This document shows positions 47,112-59,596 of a DNA stretch of 64,000 nucleotides, piece after piece (positions within the stretch are counted from its first letter, which is position 1; each line of letters opens with the position of its first letter). The position numbers and the translations under genes were made by a program. Under the pieces are notes generated by a model. That model saw only the letters and a program-made list of their open reading frames with translations, did not search any database and was not told the origin of the DNA. The stretch is from Eurosta solidaginis (Eukaryota; Arthropoda; Insecta; Diptera; Tephritidae): NCBI RefSeq assembly GCF_040869045.1, contig NC_090319.1, forward strand, positions 396,257,601 through 396,321,600. Direction: 5' to 3'.

Positions 47112-47166
47112 TTTCCTTTTTTCTTCTTTTGATTGCAAAAACATATGTTTTTCAATTCCACCATAC

Positions 47167-47354
47167 ACACTGGTGAGTTTCTTCGTCATGACAGCGTTAC
47201 CATCTGCTCAGAATCGCGGTTACATTTGGGGGTTACGACTTTTGGTAATTTTGTTTGCCGATAACAATTTTACCGGTTACGCGCAGCATAGGGCCGTTAT
47301 TCGCGATTCTGGCCTAAGTGGTAACGCTGTCATCACCGAAAAACTCACCAGTGT
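47167..47354. mobile_element. small TIR element (MITE) inside Harbinger
   Basis: The ends are the exact 14-bp inverted pair ACACTGGTGAGTTT, extended to about 50 bp of imperfect inverted repeat (GACAGCGTTACC, GAATCGCG). The length is 188 bp with no ORF. The target duplication is not evident. Confidence 0.65.
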
Positions 47355-47392
47355 CTTTGGTGAAATTTAAAAGATGGTTTTCTTCGCTTTAC

Positions 47393-47582
47393 CCATGGCG
47401 GAACGATTCAAGGTGGCAGCATGGGACAGCTGAATATAAACTTTTTTTTATTTAATTTGATACATCAACTTCCGGCGCAATACGATTTTGACATTTGTCC
47501 ATCGAATTTACGAAGTACATGGAATTTTTATTTATATTTGTAGGTATGTCACCATGCTGCCACCGTGTATGGTTCCGCCATG
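47393..47582. mobile_element. second small TIR element inside Harbinger
   Basis: The arms at 47393-47424 and 47552-47582 are imperfect 31-32 bp inverted repeats beginning CCATGGCGGAAC and ending GTGGCAGCATGG. The length is about 190 bp with no ORF. Confidence 0.6.
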
Positions 47583-47968
47583 ACTTTGCCAAAAATGTGT
47601 CACTCGTAGATACGATGTTAACGAATAAACGGGACGATGTGTATATACATATGTGCATACATGCATACGTTTTTACATAGCTATATTGTAATATATACTG
47701 TGAAAGTACATGGAAACAAATATGTATAGCAAGAGGCAACACTTTTTTACTATTATGTTTACTTATTTGCGCTCACAATTCTTTATTTTTCAGTATTGCC
47801 TTTTTCTAAACAACAGCTTTTGTGTGGTTACATCGGTGTTACCACCTATTTTAGTGGGTAAACAATTATCCGGCTACTTTCGTGGGCAGAATACCAAAAG
47901 GGTACAAAAGTTACCACATGAAGAAAGTTGCCGTGGTGAAGAAAGTTGTTACTACATTAGAATCAGGC

Positions 47969-49719
47969 TGGCAGTGTGCCAACACCCTTAGCCAAGCAAA
48001 TGTCAAATTCTTCTTCTTATGATTTGCTTGCAACAAAATTTGGGAGTTGGCTACTTTTCCATACCAGATGGCGCCAGTGTCGCTCAATCTACCGTTCTCC
48101 ATAAAAATACGTGCAATCTACTCATAATGCATAAGCTTGTGTTAAACTCATCTATATGAAAAACTACTTATGTGACGCAGCTATAAATTTCAATACGCAT
48201 TATACTCAGATGTAACTGAAATATGTGTATATGTATAGAATTAGTGTAGAGGTGAAACTAATTCTATATATCACCTCTTAAAATGGTGCGTGTACACAAT
48301 TCATCGCAACTGATTCAGCTATACATATGTTATACACTATGGCCATCAGAGGGTTGTGTCTCCGCTTTTCGGTACACCCTGAGCTGTAGCCAGTTATTTA
48401 ACCACTGCCGCTAGATGGATCTCCTTGGCATTATCTAAGCGACGATAAGCGTTTTTTTACGCGCAAACGTAAACGTACACGCGTGTAAAAAAAAACACGG
48501 CTATTAATGGACCCAACAAAAAAATCGCGACTCACAATTGCACTTTGGTTCAAACAAAAGAGTGCAATTTTTTTTATTTAATCAAAACATATAATTACGT
48601 GTATATTGTTGTTTATTTTAAAATACTTACATATAAAATTGGAATCTTTACAAACTCTTACTCCTTTTTGATCTTTTCATACACTTATTATAGGAAGTAT
48701 ATGTAATAGATATACTTATATTTATTTAAAAAAAAAATATAATAGGACATTAAAATGTATATAAAAATAAACTACTTATTAATAACTTAATTATGTGGCC
48801 ATTAATAAAATATGTGTATACTCTATATTGTACATAGAAATAAATGTTCATACCGTATGTACAGAATCGAACAAAAAATAGCAGTGGAAATTTTGTATCA
48901 AATTTCGTTAAATTCTTCATTTTTTTATTTTCGATATTTTATGACAAAATTTCTAAGAAGTTGTCACTAATGCTATGCAAACTAATCTCAAAACGTTTTC
49001 GATAAAATTTGAGAATATTTTATGAAAATTAGAAATGATTTATTTGGAGTTCGAAAGTCCATTAACCCCCCCCCCCCACCCCCCTTGCTATTTTTCTGTT
49101 CGCTGCTGTACACAAATATGTATTTGGATTTCTAAACTTTTTTTGTTGGTCTATTCAACCCTGGTTTGCTTGACAGTTTTCTATACAAGGTTTCATTACA
49201 CAATTTTTTCATACTTACAAATATATATAACCATGGCTAAAAAAACACGAACAAAAATTTTAACCCAGCATAATGGTTATAGATTTTTTTTATTTCTACC
49301 ATATTTCATTCATGCGCGCTCAGGAAAACCAACCAACTGGCTGCTGATCATTTGGAAAACATAGGTGGACGTAACCGATTGTAGTATGTAAAAAAGTTTG
49401 CTAAAATAATTCGATTCTGGAAATGTGCTTTTCTACTAACACCCTAAGATTACAGTAATTACATAACGGTTTCTCTTCTATAATCGGTAATTATGAAAAA
49501 AAATTTTTTGTTCTGTAAAGTGACGAAATTATAAAAAATTTTAAACAAAAATTTATTCATATGTATGGCAGTCTTTTTTTTTACAAAAATAAGAGCAGTA
49601 GCCTATGAAAATTTTAGTGGTAGTTTTTTAGACTTAAATAGCACTTGCTATTTAAATTTGTATACACCAGAAAATAGGCCCAAATACTGCCACTATGTAT
49701 TTAAAACAGTTAATGATGC
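47969..49719. other. no gene seen
   Basis: AT-rich sequence with a C-tract (12 C, A, 6 C) at 49066-49084 and the inverse copy of the 36557 motif at 48128-48166. Short open frames here have no recognisable domains. Confidence 0.45.
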
Positions 49720-50479
49720 TGTGGCGAATATGAGCATTTCGATACATCACTATGCTGCTACTAAATAAATGCACAACCCCATCAAAGCAAGCAGCACAAA
49801 AACAAAATAAACATACATGTAAACAGCGAAGCTAACAGCAAAGAGAATATTTCACATACATACATACATGTAGGCAGCAGCTAAGAGAAGTTATTACTCA
49901 CGCATACACACGCATATAACTAGAACACAAACGTGAGTATCAGAAACATAAAGAGAAATATAGAAGCAGCTGTTCGCGAAAAGTCCAGAACATCTCTTCG
50001 AGGAGAGATATGCGAACGAGGCAACAGAGTATACAATCAGCGCAAGCTGAGGAATGATGATTCAGTTTGATTTTAACGCTATTAATCATTGTGGATAAAA
50101 CAAGTGTGATATCTTATCCGTCAGCTGCCTGACAGGATGTTCAAGATGGCTACTTTTTAGCGTTTTGGCATAGGGCCGGCTACCTTCAGCGTGTGATTGA
50201 AAGAGATACAGAATGAGACCACGTAGTTAATTACAAATCAGGTGATCGTTTCTATTTGTAATTTTGACGTCTATGCAGAAGTTATCACACTTGTCGTATC
50301 CACAATGCTATAACTGAAGTACGCGAGAATTGTAATTGTGAAGTACTACTACTACAATAGAGTTGTAAATAAAGAACATTGTGCTATACTGAAGGTTTGA
50401 GTTATTTATTCGACAGTTCAGAGATTCGAACTTTTAGAGAAGCTGCAAAATAATCAGGAATTTCCCAAAGTTCTCTACA
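49720..50479 (+). repeat. solo LTR of a G1/G2-related family
   Basis: It starts TGTGGCGAATATGAG and ends TTCTCTACA. It has the group's typical terminal third (GAGTTATTTATTCGACAGTTCAG, split here by me as GAGTTATTTATTC and GACAGTTCAG). Flanks ATGC and ATAC could be a one-mismatch target duplication. No internal region is present. Confidence 0.65.
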
Positions 50480-50593
50480 ATACAGTTGTCACATTCATGA
50501 AGTATCGTTACCCTGCTACGCAGTTGTTTTTTTTTTTTGCTGTGATTAAAAAATTAGCAGTGCAATGGAAGTAGTCATTATTTTTGAAATGAT

Positions 50594-51905
50594 TAGGGCT
50601 GATTACATTCATGACGGCGGTGTAGCCGCCACATCTGTCATATTCAGACCAATTCTAAATATTCTCACGGAATTTTGTTCTCGCGGATTTTTTTATTCCC
50701 ACGGAAAAATTCCTCCAATTCTTTTCTCCTAGGGAGAAGAATAATTGGGGAATAGGAATTTCGAATTTTCGAAGTCAGCTGTTTTGTCAATTGAAATTTC
50801 GTTGCGCATTTCTTATTTTGTTTAAAAAATAGAAAAATTAATTATTGTTGCGAATTTGTTTGAAATTAAGAAATAAAATATAAACAATGCATAGTATTGC
50901 ATTTTATGTGGTATTCACTGAAATGAGCAATGAATTGGTGCCACAGCAACATCAACAGAGGAGCATAAGAAGAAGACGGCGGGATTACACAAATCCGCCG
51001 GAGTTGCCTGCTTTCATTCAGCAAAACTATTTTCTGGCGGCCAAGTCGAGTTGAGTTCGCCTTTCGCCATATGCCAAAATCTATTTCAACCTTCTTAAAA
51101 ATCCTTGCGCAATTTCTGGATGGCTGCATCAAATATACGAAGAGCTGTTCCGTTGCTTATGAAATACTTTTCGCCTTAAAATAAAGAATATTACGGTTGT
51201 TGTTGTATTAACAGTGAGAATATTGTAGAATGTAAATACATATTTTAGCACAAATTTGTACAAATAAGTGTTCTTTCTTAAAAGAACCAATTTCCTTTAA
51301 CTATTTTTATACATTCCCTATAATTTAACAAGTGAAAAACCCCCTTTGAAATGGCAGAGAAATCTCCCTCTCCCTCACATTCATAATACCTACTTTTCTC
51401 CCATAACCGGTTTCCGCTTTTTCGAACATTGTTCAGAATAGGAGGAAAGGGAGAAGTAAAAAAACTCACAAGGAATTTTTATTAAGAATACGAGGAATGG
51501 GAGAAGGGAAAAAACTCGCACGGAATTTTCGTTTAGAATTGGGCTGATTATTTTTACACATGTTCTTATGAGTGTCGTTATTTTCGGCGCGACAGAGCAG
51601 CACGACAATCAATCACGAAAGCCGTTGTAGCCAGATTAAACCTAATTCTATTTTTGGGAAGCGACAGTGGCGTCCTTTTTGTTTTGTCAATAAAAACTAA
51701 AATAGAAGTAAATAACAGATAATAAAAGGTTTTTTAAACATAACATATTTTTTTCTAAGTTTTTCGCTACTGTTTGCTATTATTTATATTTGTAGCTGCC
51801 GCCTTCAAAGTAATCAAGAAGCCAATGCTTGGCTACGATTGTCGTCAAGCTTTGCTTTATTGTGGTTGTGGTCTGTAGACGCCGTGTTGAATGTAATCAG
51901 CCCTA
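50594..51905. mobile_element. 1.3 kb TIR element, probably Harbinger-derived
   Basis: The ends are a perfect 18-bp inverted pair, TAGGGCTGATTACATTCA. Just outside lie TTGAAATGA and TTGGAATGA, which could be a 9-bp target duplication with one mismatch. A + strand frame from ATG 50887 resembles the N-terminus of Harbinger transposases (RRRRRDYTNPPELPAFIQQN) and stops at about 51053. No catalytic domain is seen. Confidence 0.55.
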
Positions 51906-52044
51906 TTGGAATGAAGCGTGAATATTTTAATTAATTTCAAGTGGTATAATCGGTAAGCGAGAACTCTTCAAAAAGTTAGTGGCAGACGACGAAATTTACA
52001 AGTATATCGAGGATTTGCTCAGAAGCTCCGCCAAAATAATAGCG

Positions 52045-52262
52045 AATGTCAAAAGATTACACCGAACCCGGACACAAGAGGGCGAAAGGACGCTTTTTCG
52101 CAGGAAGAGTTGAGAAAAGTTGTGGATTTAGCTAGAGACAACCTTTTTTATACCTAAAAAAAATTCAGGTTGACTTAAATCTTAATGGTAACAAGCCCAC
52201 AATCAGAAAGAGGTTGAGCGCCGCTACACTTCTTGGCAGAATCCCAAAAAAGGTGCAAATTC
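52045..52262 (+). pseudogene. Tc1/mariner transposase N-terminal fragment
   Basis: The segment encodes a degenerate helix-turn-helix region: GRKDAFSQEELRKVVDLARD, then VDLNLNGNKPTIRKRLSAA and LLGRIPKK. This order matches the Tc3/Tc1 paired-type DNA-binding domain. A stop and frame change lie between the two parts. No DDE domain is found downstream, where AT-rich sequence and the 1.2 kb repeat follow. Confidence 0.5.
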
Positions 52263-52489
52263 AGAATTAAATTTACCCAATAGCATCTGCACTGGCCAGT
52301 CGAAATATGGCACAAAATTGTATGGTGAAGGCGTTTTCGAGATATCGACCAAAATGTGGACCAGGGTGACCCAGAACATCATCTGTCGGGTACCGCTAAT
52401 TTATTTATATATGTAATACCACGATCAGTATTCCTGCCAAAATTTCAAGAGCTTTTGATTTCGCCCTGCAGAACTTTTTCATTTTCTTC

Positions 52490-53695
52490 TACTTAATATG
52501 GTAGGTGTCATACCCATTTTACAAAGTTTTTTCTAAAGTTATATTTTGTGTCAATAAACCAATCCAATTACCATGTTTCATCCCTTTTTTCATATTTGCT
52601 ATAGAATTATGGCATTTTTTTCATTTTTCGTAATTTTCGATATCGAAAAATTGGGCGTGGTCATAGTCGGATTTCGGCCATCTTTTATTCCAAGATAAAG
52701 CGAGTTGAGATAAGTACGTGAATTAAGTTTAGTAAAGATATATCGATTTTTGCTCAAGTTATCGTGTTAATGGCCGAGCCTAAGGACAGACGGTCGACTG
52801 TGTATAAAAACTGGGCGTGGCTTAAACCGATTTCGCCCATTTTCACAGAAAACAGTTATCGTTACAGAACCTATGCCCCTACCAAATTTCAGAAGGATTG
52901 GTAAATTTTTGTTTGACTTATGGCATTAAAAGTATTCTAGACAAATTAAATGAAAAAGGGCGGAGCCACGCCCATTTTGAAATTTTCTTTTATATTTTTA
53001 TTTTGTTGAATCATATCATTACTGGAGTTGAATGTTGACATAATTTACTTATATACTGTAAAGATATTCAATTTTTTGTTAAAATTACACTTTAAAAAAA
53101 TTTTTTTTTAAAAGTGTGCGTGTTCATACTCCGATTTTGCTCATTTTTATTTAGTACACATATAGTAATAGGAGTGACGTTCCTGCCAAATTTCATCATG
53201 ATATCTTCAACGACTGCCAAATTACAGCTTGCAAAACTTTTAAATTACATTCTTTTAAAAGTGGGCGGTGCCACGCCCATTGTCCAAAATTTTACTAGTT
53301 TTCTATTCTGTGTCATAAATTCAACCTACCTACCAAGTTTCATCGCTTTATCCGTCTTTGGTAATGAATTCTCGCACTTTTTCGATTTTTCGAAATTTTC
53401 GATATCGAAAAAGTGGGCGTGGTTATGGTCCGATTTCGTTCATTTTAAATAGCGATCTGAGATGAGTGCCCGGGAACCCACATACCAAATTTCATCGAGA
53501 TACCTCAAAATTTACTCAAGTTATCGTGTTAACGGACAGACGGACGGACATGGCTCAATCAAATTTTTTTTCGATACTGATGATTTTGATATATGGAAGT
53601 CTATATCTATCTCGATTCCTTTATACCTGTACAACCAACCGTTATCCAATCAAAGTTAATATACTCTGTGAGCTCTGCTCAACTTAGTATAAAAA
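52490..53695 (+). repeat. 1.2 kb dispersed repeat, copy 2
   Basis: Collinear with 27195-28372, in the same orientation and about 25 kb away. It ends TATACTCTGTGAGCTCTG, then a TAGTATAAAA stretch. It abuts a truncated LTR at 53697, suggesting insertion into or next to that LTR. Confidence 0.75.
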
Positions 53696-53696
53696 T

Positions 53697-54085
53697 GGCA
53701 AGCAGCCACACTTATGTACAAGGCAACGAAGACTATTCCACACACATAACCAGCAGCTCGAATTGAAGAGATTATCTCACATACACATATGCAGTCATCA
53801 GCTAAGAGCAGATGTTGCTACTCACACATGCACACGCATATAGCTAAATAAACAAGTATGAGTTACAACTGTTCCAGATAAAAGCAGAGCAAGCTGAGGA
53901 ATAACTAATCAGTTTGATTTAAACACGCTATTAGTGAAGTATATTTGTGAAGTACTAATCCCAAAGTAGTCTAAATAATCACCATTTTGCAATGCTGAAT
54001 ATTGGAGTTATTTATTCGCCAGTTCAGCGATTCGAACGTTAGCAGAAGGTGTATAATTATCAGGAAATTCCTAAAGTTCGTTACA
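53697..54085 (+). repeat. 5'-truncated LTR of the G1/G2 group
   Basis: The right two-thirds of an LTR ends AGTTCGTTACA, followed by ATAT (54086-54089), the group's target signature. The expected TGTGRCGAATA start is missing; the 1.2 kb repeat lies in its place. Confidence 0.65.
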
Positions 54086-54089
54086 ATAT

Positions 54090-57000
54090 AAAGAAAACAT
54101 TAATACATTCCAATGAAGCATTTTAGCTCAATAAATCTAACAATTTAGAAAGCATTAATTTTATTTACAAACTTCTTGCATGCTTGAAAATGGACTGATT
54201 AAGCTAAACAAAGAATAAAACTGAAAAGGACCTACACTGCTTTTTTCTTCATTTGAAATCCTGCTTACTTGCCACTGCTACTATTTAGAACACAGTTGTA
54301 CAGTAAGTTATGATAGAACAGGGTTGTTAGATGATAAACCTGTGTATTTTTAAATTTTGTCTGCACAAGAATTTTCACGTTTATATAAACGTTATTAACG
54401 GTTAAAAACCGCTACTGCAAAAATAGGGTATGTTTGAGCCGCCAAAGAATAACAGCAGTATTTCTAAAGTGCTAGCCAATTGATGGAATGTTGCTGATAC
54501 TCAAACTGGAAATGTGCTGCAAAAGCGCAGTGAACATTTTTTTGTTGCGTTTGATTTGCTAGTGACGGTCAATAGATGGTCAGCATTTTATTTGACTAAC
54601 GCGCGACTTTGTCATAGTTGCTCAAACTATGCCGAAGAACGTGATGCTCTGTCATAAAAAGTTACACTGCTCTTAACTCCTTTACGTTAAAAAAACTGCA
54701 CTAAATTGTATACCGGCTGAGCTGCTGTAGATCTCCGTCGAGCAGCTAAGATCAAAATAAAATAGAAAATTTTTCCTTAACTGTGTCGTCCTTCGGCAGT
54801 GGTATGGAGATCCCTTTGAGTTTTGTTTTAAAATGAAATCTTCTCAGACAATTTATCTGCCTAAGAAAAAGTTCGGAGTCCGAAGGAACCATCCGACAAT
54901 TTGTAGGAAAATGAAAAAGGAGATCACCTCGAAATGCTAACGCATGGTGGTCCAGAGAGGAAAACGGGCATTCAAGTACGTGTGCTTGTATGTAAGTACT
55001 ATCGAAAATGCATGACAAAAAACGAAACTAAAAGAAACACCACATGTGTCCGAAATGGATCCAGATAAATATCAGAAAAACGACATTGTTGTTGCATTTG
55101 CACGTTAAATTTCTATTTCCATTTGGATCTGGATCACCGATCATTGTGTCTACCTGAGCAGTGTGTGGGTTTTCGAGAAACGCGGTTCTCGTCTAATATT
55201 TTCAAAAGCGGCCTAAGAATAAATAAAGTATGATAACAATTTGTGCAAAATAAATGAAAAACTAATGCTAAATGTAATTATTTTAAAACAAGCGATTGTC
55301 AGTACATAATTGATATGTAAATCGTTTTATTTTTTATGCTTGTTATTATTGTAAAAATAGCTTATAAAAACAGAAGATAATAAAGAACTAACTCTTTTAA
55401 GCAAACCTCGCTCTAATATGTACATATGTATGTATGTGTGCATATATATATGTCTAAAAGTTCTTTTTAAAACGATGATCAGTTAATATTATTACTTAGT
55501 CTATTTTTTATAAATTCTTGACTGTAAAGATTCCTTATAGGTCTCACAATTCCTCAAGTCTATGATTGCTCATACTCTATCTAACTACTTATAGTTTAAA
55601 TATTGTAAATATATTAAAAAATTATTATATATGTATATATATAGGTATGTATTTCATTTTTAAATACTTTATTTTACTAATCTATCAAACATATCCTTTT
55701 CAAAGATAGTATCGACTTTTTGTAAATAGGTATGCATGTAAAAATTTGTATGCATACACGGTTGTCTTTATACAATGTAAACATTTTTTTTTTGTTTTTC
55801 AATTTTGCGTGACAGGGTTCTAGATTCACGACATACAGCACGAAATAAATACATACGTACATGAAAATGTGTTTCCAAATAACTTTTTATGGAAGGCTGA
55901 CGGATAGTAACACCCTTGATAGACAGCACGTTCATCCGAATTTCACAACCTGCTTAGGAAATAACTTGAGAATTAATGATCGACAATTCCTATTATTTAA
56001 AAGGATTAGGCCAAAATTTAGTTTGGTTATCGATGGGATGTGTTACATATACCATCGGCTGAGAGTGTACACTTGACTTTTTGATGTTTCATAGAGCATG
56101 AGGTTGTGCATCGACCAGAGAAACCAGTAAAATACAGTGGCTACGAACAAACTAAGCAAATTTTGTGTTCTCTTTTCTTCCTATGATTTTAATGAAAAAT
56201 TGAAGTTTTTTGGCAGCTATGTAAAATTTTGTGTATGTCACTTAGCAGGTTTACACTCTCAGCCGACGATATTTTCATTTTGAAGGTATTGTTCATTTTC
56301 TTACCGCCGGTGCAGCCGTAACCTAGCGGTGGTATTTTGCTACAATTCAGAAGTCGCGAATTCAATCCCAAATCTGAGAAAACTTTTAAGTTACATTTCT
56401 TTGTTTAAGTTTTTAAAATGATTAATCTATCAACTTTCTTATTAAAATCTTTATATCATTGTTATAACCAAAGTATGATATTGATATGATTCTCTGCAAG
56501 GAACTATTATGTCAAATGTAAAAAATTAATTAACCCTCTGAGTTGCATGTAGCATTTTATCACTTCTGTTTTTTTTTTTTTGCATTATTTATGACTACAA
56601 AGTAGAGAGTATGAGAACCTTAAAAGCTGACCGTACTTATTTCAATAAAATCAAGTTACATTTGCTATCTGACATTATATTAAAAGTGTATTTTTCTAAA
56701 AATAAAACATATTACATGTTAACAAACCGTTTAATCCATTTTTTATTTTTAATTGCCCAAAACTTATGCTTTTCCGAATTAATTACCTTCCCACTTTCCG
56801 AACAACTTTTCGTTAGGATTTTTAAGTTTATACACCTAACCTCCTTGAGCCTTACTTCCATGTTTCATATTTTCTCCTTTCGAAAACTGGTTTCGAAAGG
56901 GCTTTCTGTTTGAGTTTCTAATTCGGAAACATATATGGCATTTTGCTTAATTGTGCCCAACTTGAAGGACTCGCTTCAATTGGAATGGAATCAGCTCCTG

Positions 57001-58090
57001 GATACTGCCGAACAAGTTTGTAAATACTCAGATCTGACGGACAGTTGATAAAACAAGTTTGCTAAAAATTATTCTGAAAGGCGAGGTGAATTTGTTAATA
57101 CAACCCGATAGCTTTCTTCCCATCGTCTTTGTTCGCAAGTTGGAGTTTTGAAAAAAAAAACCGACTAGCTTGTTGTCTTCGCTGTTGTACCATGCATCGC
57201 AATCTTCATACCTTGTGCTCCTTTTCATACTTCTACCTTCTATGATCTTATTGGAATTGTAAGAGGATTCAAGGGGTTGATAACCGCAATAAAGAGCTTT
57301 ATAGCTATACAGCCTCCGCAACCCAATTGTCAATTTCACCTACCCGAGGGGAATCTTGTTACAAATATGAAAGTAGCATAGCTTTGGCGACCTCAAGTTC
57401 GTCATGGAAGAGGTGGGTGGAGGGATTACCTAGAATGTTCAATGTGGGCATATTAAATCTTTTTGGGATGGTCAGACTTGTGTACATTAATGGTGCTTGT
57501 TACCGGAACGTACTGAGCGGTGCATTGCAATAACGCTCGCGGTTATTTCCTTTTCTCGACTAGCGTTATGAACCTTTTGAAAATTAAAAAAAAATTTGCA
57601 AACCAACTAATATTATAAAAAAAAGCGCCACAGCGTGAATTGAATAAATACACGAAGTTTAATGAAAATGTGTAAAAAGTGATATTACTACCATATAACT
57701 TTAACCACAAATTACTTATAAGAATTGAACTGATTAATACTCGATGCGAAACCCTCAGACAACATTTATGCTAAATTTCAGAGATCAAACCGCTTTAGTT
57801 TCCAAACAAAATTTCCATTTTACTTTATTTTTTTATTTTTTATTTATTTCTTTGATATTGTTTTATTAAATTTTTTTTATTCTACTTTTGTTACATATTT
57901 TGCCATTTTGCAAAAGCACCGTCACAAGCACAAGCAGTTTTCATATAGATGTGTTTAACGCAATCGCATGAATTACTTGTGTCTGTATGTGGAGCGCAAA
58001 ATAGCCTGCTCATCTGTCAGCGAACGTTACTGCATCGAAAATCTTATGTGTTCCGGCCTTAAAACAGTTTAGAACACCGCGCTACACACA
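54090..58090. other. no supported gene; SINE and tRNA-like traces
   Basis: A degraded SINE body lies at about 54775-54890 (plus), like the one in G1. At 56306-56370 a weak tRNA-like head (GGTTCG-like GAATTCAATCC B box) may be another SINE. A 20-bp inverted pair (GGCTGAGAGTGTA) lies at about 56054 and 56250. The open frames at 56611-56913 (+, 100 codons) and 57339-57028 (-, 103 codons) have no domain I recognise. Confidence 0.4.
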
Positions 58091-58433
58091 TTCTGTCCGA
58101 TGAACCAAATATACTTTTTCGGAAAGGGGAGAAAAAATAAAAATACACGTGTATCGGCGATTTTCATGTACACGTCAGATTTTTTTTTTTAACGAGCTGA
58201 AACCGTTACAAAAAAAAAAACGATAACCATTTAAAAAAAAAATAAAAAATTCAGGAAAAAGTGAGAATTGATAAAATTTTTTTTTTAAATTTGAAGTGAT
58301 ACAGACATTTCCACGAGTCTGCCCGCAAAAATTCAGCTCGATTGGATCACGTGTACATGAAAATCGCCGACACACGTGTATTTTTATTTTTTCTCCCCTT
58401 TCCGAAAAAGTATTTTTGGTTCATAGGACAGAA
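58091..58433. mobile_element. 343-bp MITE with 84-bp terminal inverted repeats
   Basis: The arms 58091-58174 and 58350-58433 are reverse complements with about three mismatches and start TTCTGTCC. The middle is A/T-rich with a second short pairing (AGCTGA near 58195 and its complement near 58335). There is no ORF of interest and the target duplication is unclear. Confidence 0.8.
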
Positions 58434-59596
58434 CTAAAGCTCGCACAGTGTAATGGCTAAAGGGACATATTAATTTAAAATGCAAGTAACCCCTTCGTTC
58501 TATGCTAAATAGGGCAAACTTACTACCGATAATAAAAGGACCTGTTCATTCAACTCCTGTACTTATTTCACAAAATATAACAGACATTTTTCGCCAATGG
58601 CGTTTTTTTTTTAATAAATTTAGTTATTTTGCAGGAATTTTTTAATTTTTAAAGAGGAAATAACGCCAGTCGAAAAAAGGAAATAACGCCCGCACAATTT
58701 AATATTTAAAAAAATTTTTAATTTTTCTGAACGGGTTAAGATTTTTTTCTTTTTGACATTATAGTCCTGTTCTTAATAAGAGAATTGTCAAAATCAATCA
58801 CACTTTATTAAATAAACTTTAGTTATAACTTCTTATTTTGACAAGTTGCAGTTTGAAGTTAATTCCGTCTCTCAGACTCGAATTTCGATCCATGAATAAT
58901 GAAGTGTTTTAGTAATTCGAATTAATTGGTGCTGCCCGTCGACGCTTTTAACTTTCATTAATTGATTTCTAATTTTCTTTTTTTTTTTCAATTTTTAGGT
59001 ACCAAATAAGGTTTAATTTACTCGATCTATCTTTTTCTTTCTATTTAAGTTAATTCAATAATATAGCTTATTATCATAATTGGAGAATGCAATTTGTAAA
59101 AAATATGTGTAATTATGTTTGGTATTTCTAATTAAATTTCTGAAACCATAAGAATAATCAGTGCGCTAAAGCCAAAAAAGGACTGACAACATATCGTCGT
59201 CATCATGCCAAAAACAAATTACATACGGTTTCGAGTTAATGGCTTGCCTTGAGAAAATATTGAATAATAAGTTTAAAATCTAACTATGATTTTGTACCTT
59301 AAACATCACATGTTTTTTTTATTGTGAAAAACTATTTCTTGTCATAGCGTGGAAACAAATCTTGCGCCTTGACTTGAGTTAGGATTGTATTTACTTATTC
59401 ATTCTCAATCAGAATTTATTTGAAACAGCATGAATGAGAAGGAGTCCAAACTTTGCTTTGTGAATTAATAGGAGCAAAACGTGTTTGTTGACATTTTTGC
59501 AGTTCAAAAGCTGAAAGATTCGTTGTTGGTGTTTTTAGTAACATTTTTAAATCACGTAACGTAAACACAAATAATAATATAGGTTATTAAAATTAA
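58434..59596. other. no gene seen
   Basis: AT-rich sequence with scattered homopolymers. I see no gene or named repeat. Confidence 0.5.

Larger units (their letters stand above)
37249..47968. mobile_element. PIF/Harbinger DNA transposon, split by gypsy element G2
   Basis: Imperfect terminal inverted repeats of about 150 bp start GCCCTATTCT (37249, left) and the complement of GCCTGATTCT (47968, right). They share ACTAAAATAGGTGGTAAC further in. Two convergent genes lie inside: a transposase (+ strand) and a Myb/SANT-like gene (- strand), the standard Harbinger pair. Removing G2 leaves about 4.2 kb. Two small inverted-repeat elements sit in the right part. I could not find the expected 3-bp target duplication. 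Confidence 0.8.

Noticed and set aside
49035..49364. 109-codon frame after the C-tract
   Set aside because: It has no Kozak-like start, splice context or recognisable domain, and its composition follows the AT-rich background.
56306..56370. tRNA-like sequence
   Set aside because: The boxes are weak and the arms do not pair well; at most it is a SINE trace.
56611..56913. 100-codon hydrophobic frame
   Set aside because: AT-rich composition alone can give this. There are no domains, no neighbours and no conservation evidence.
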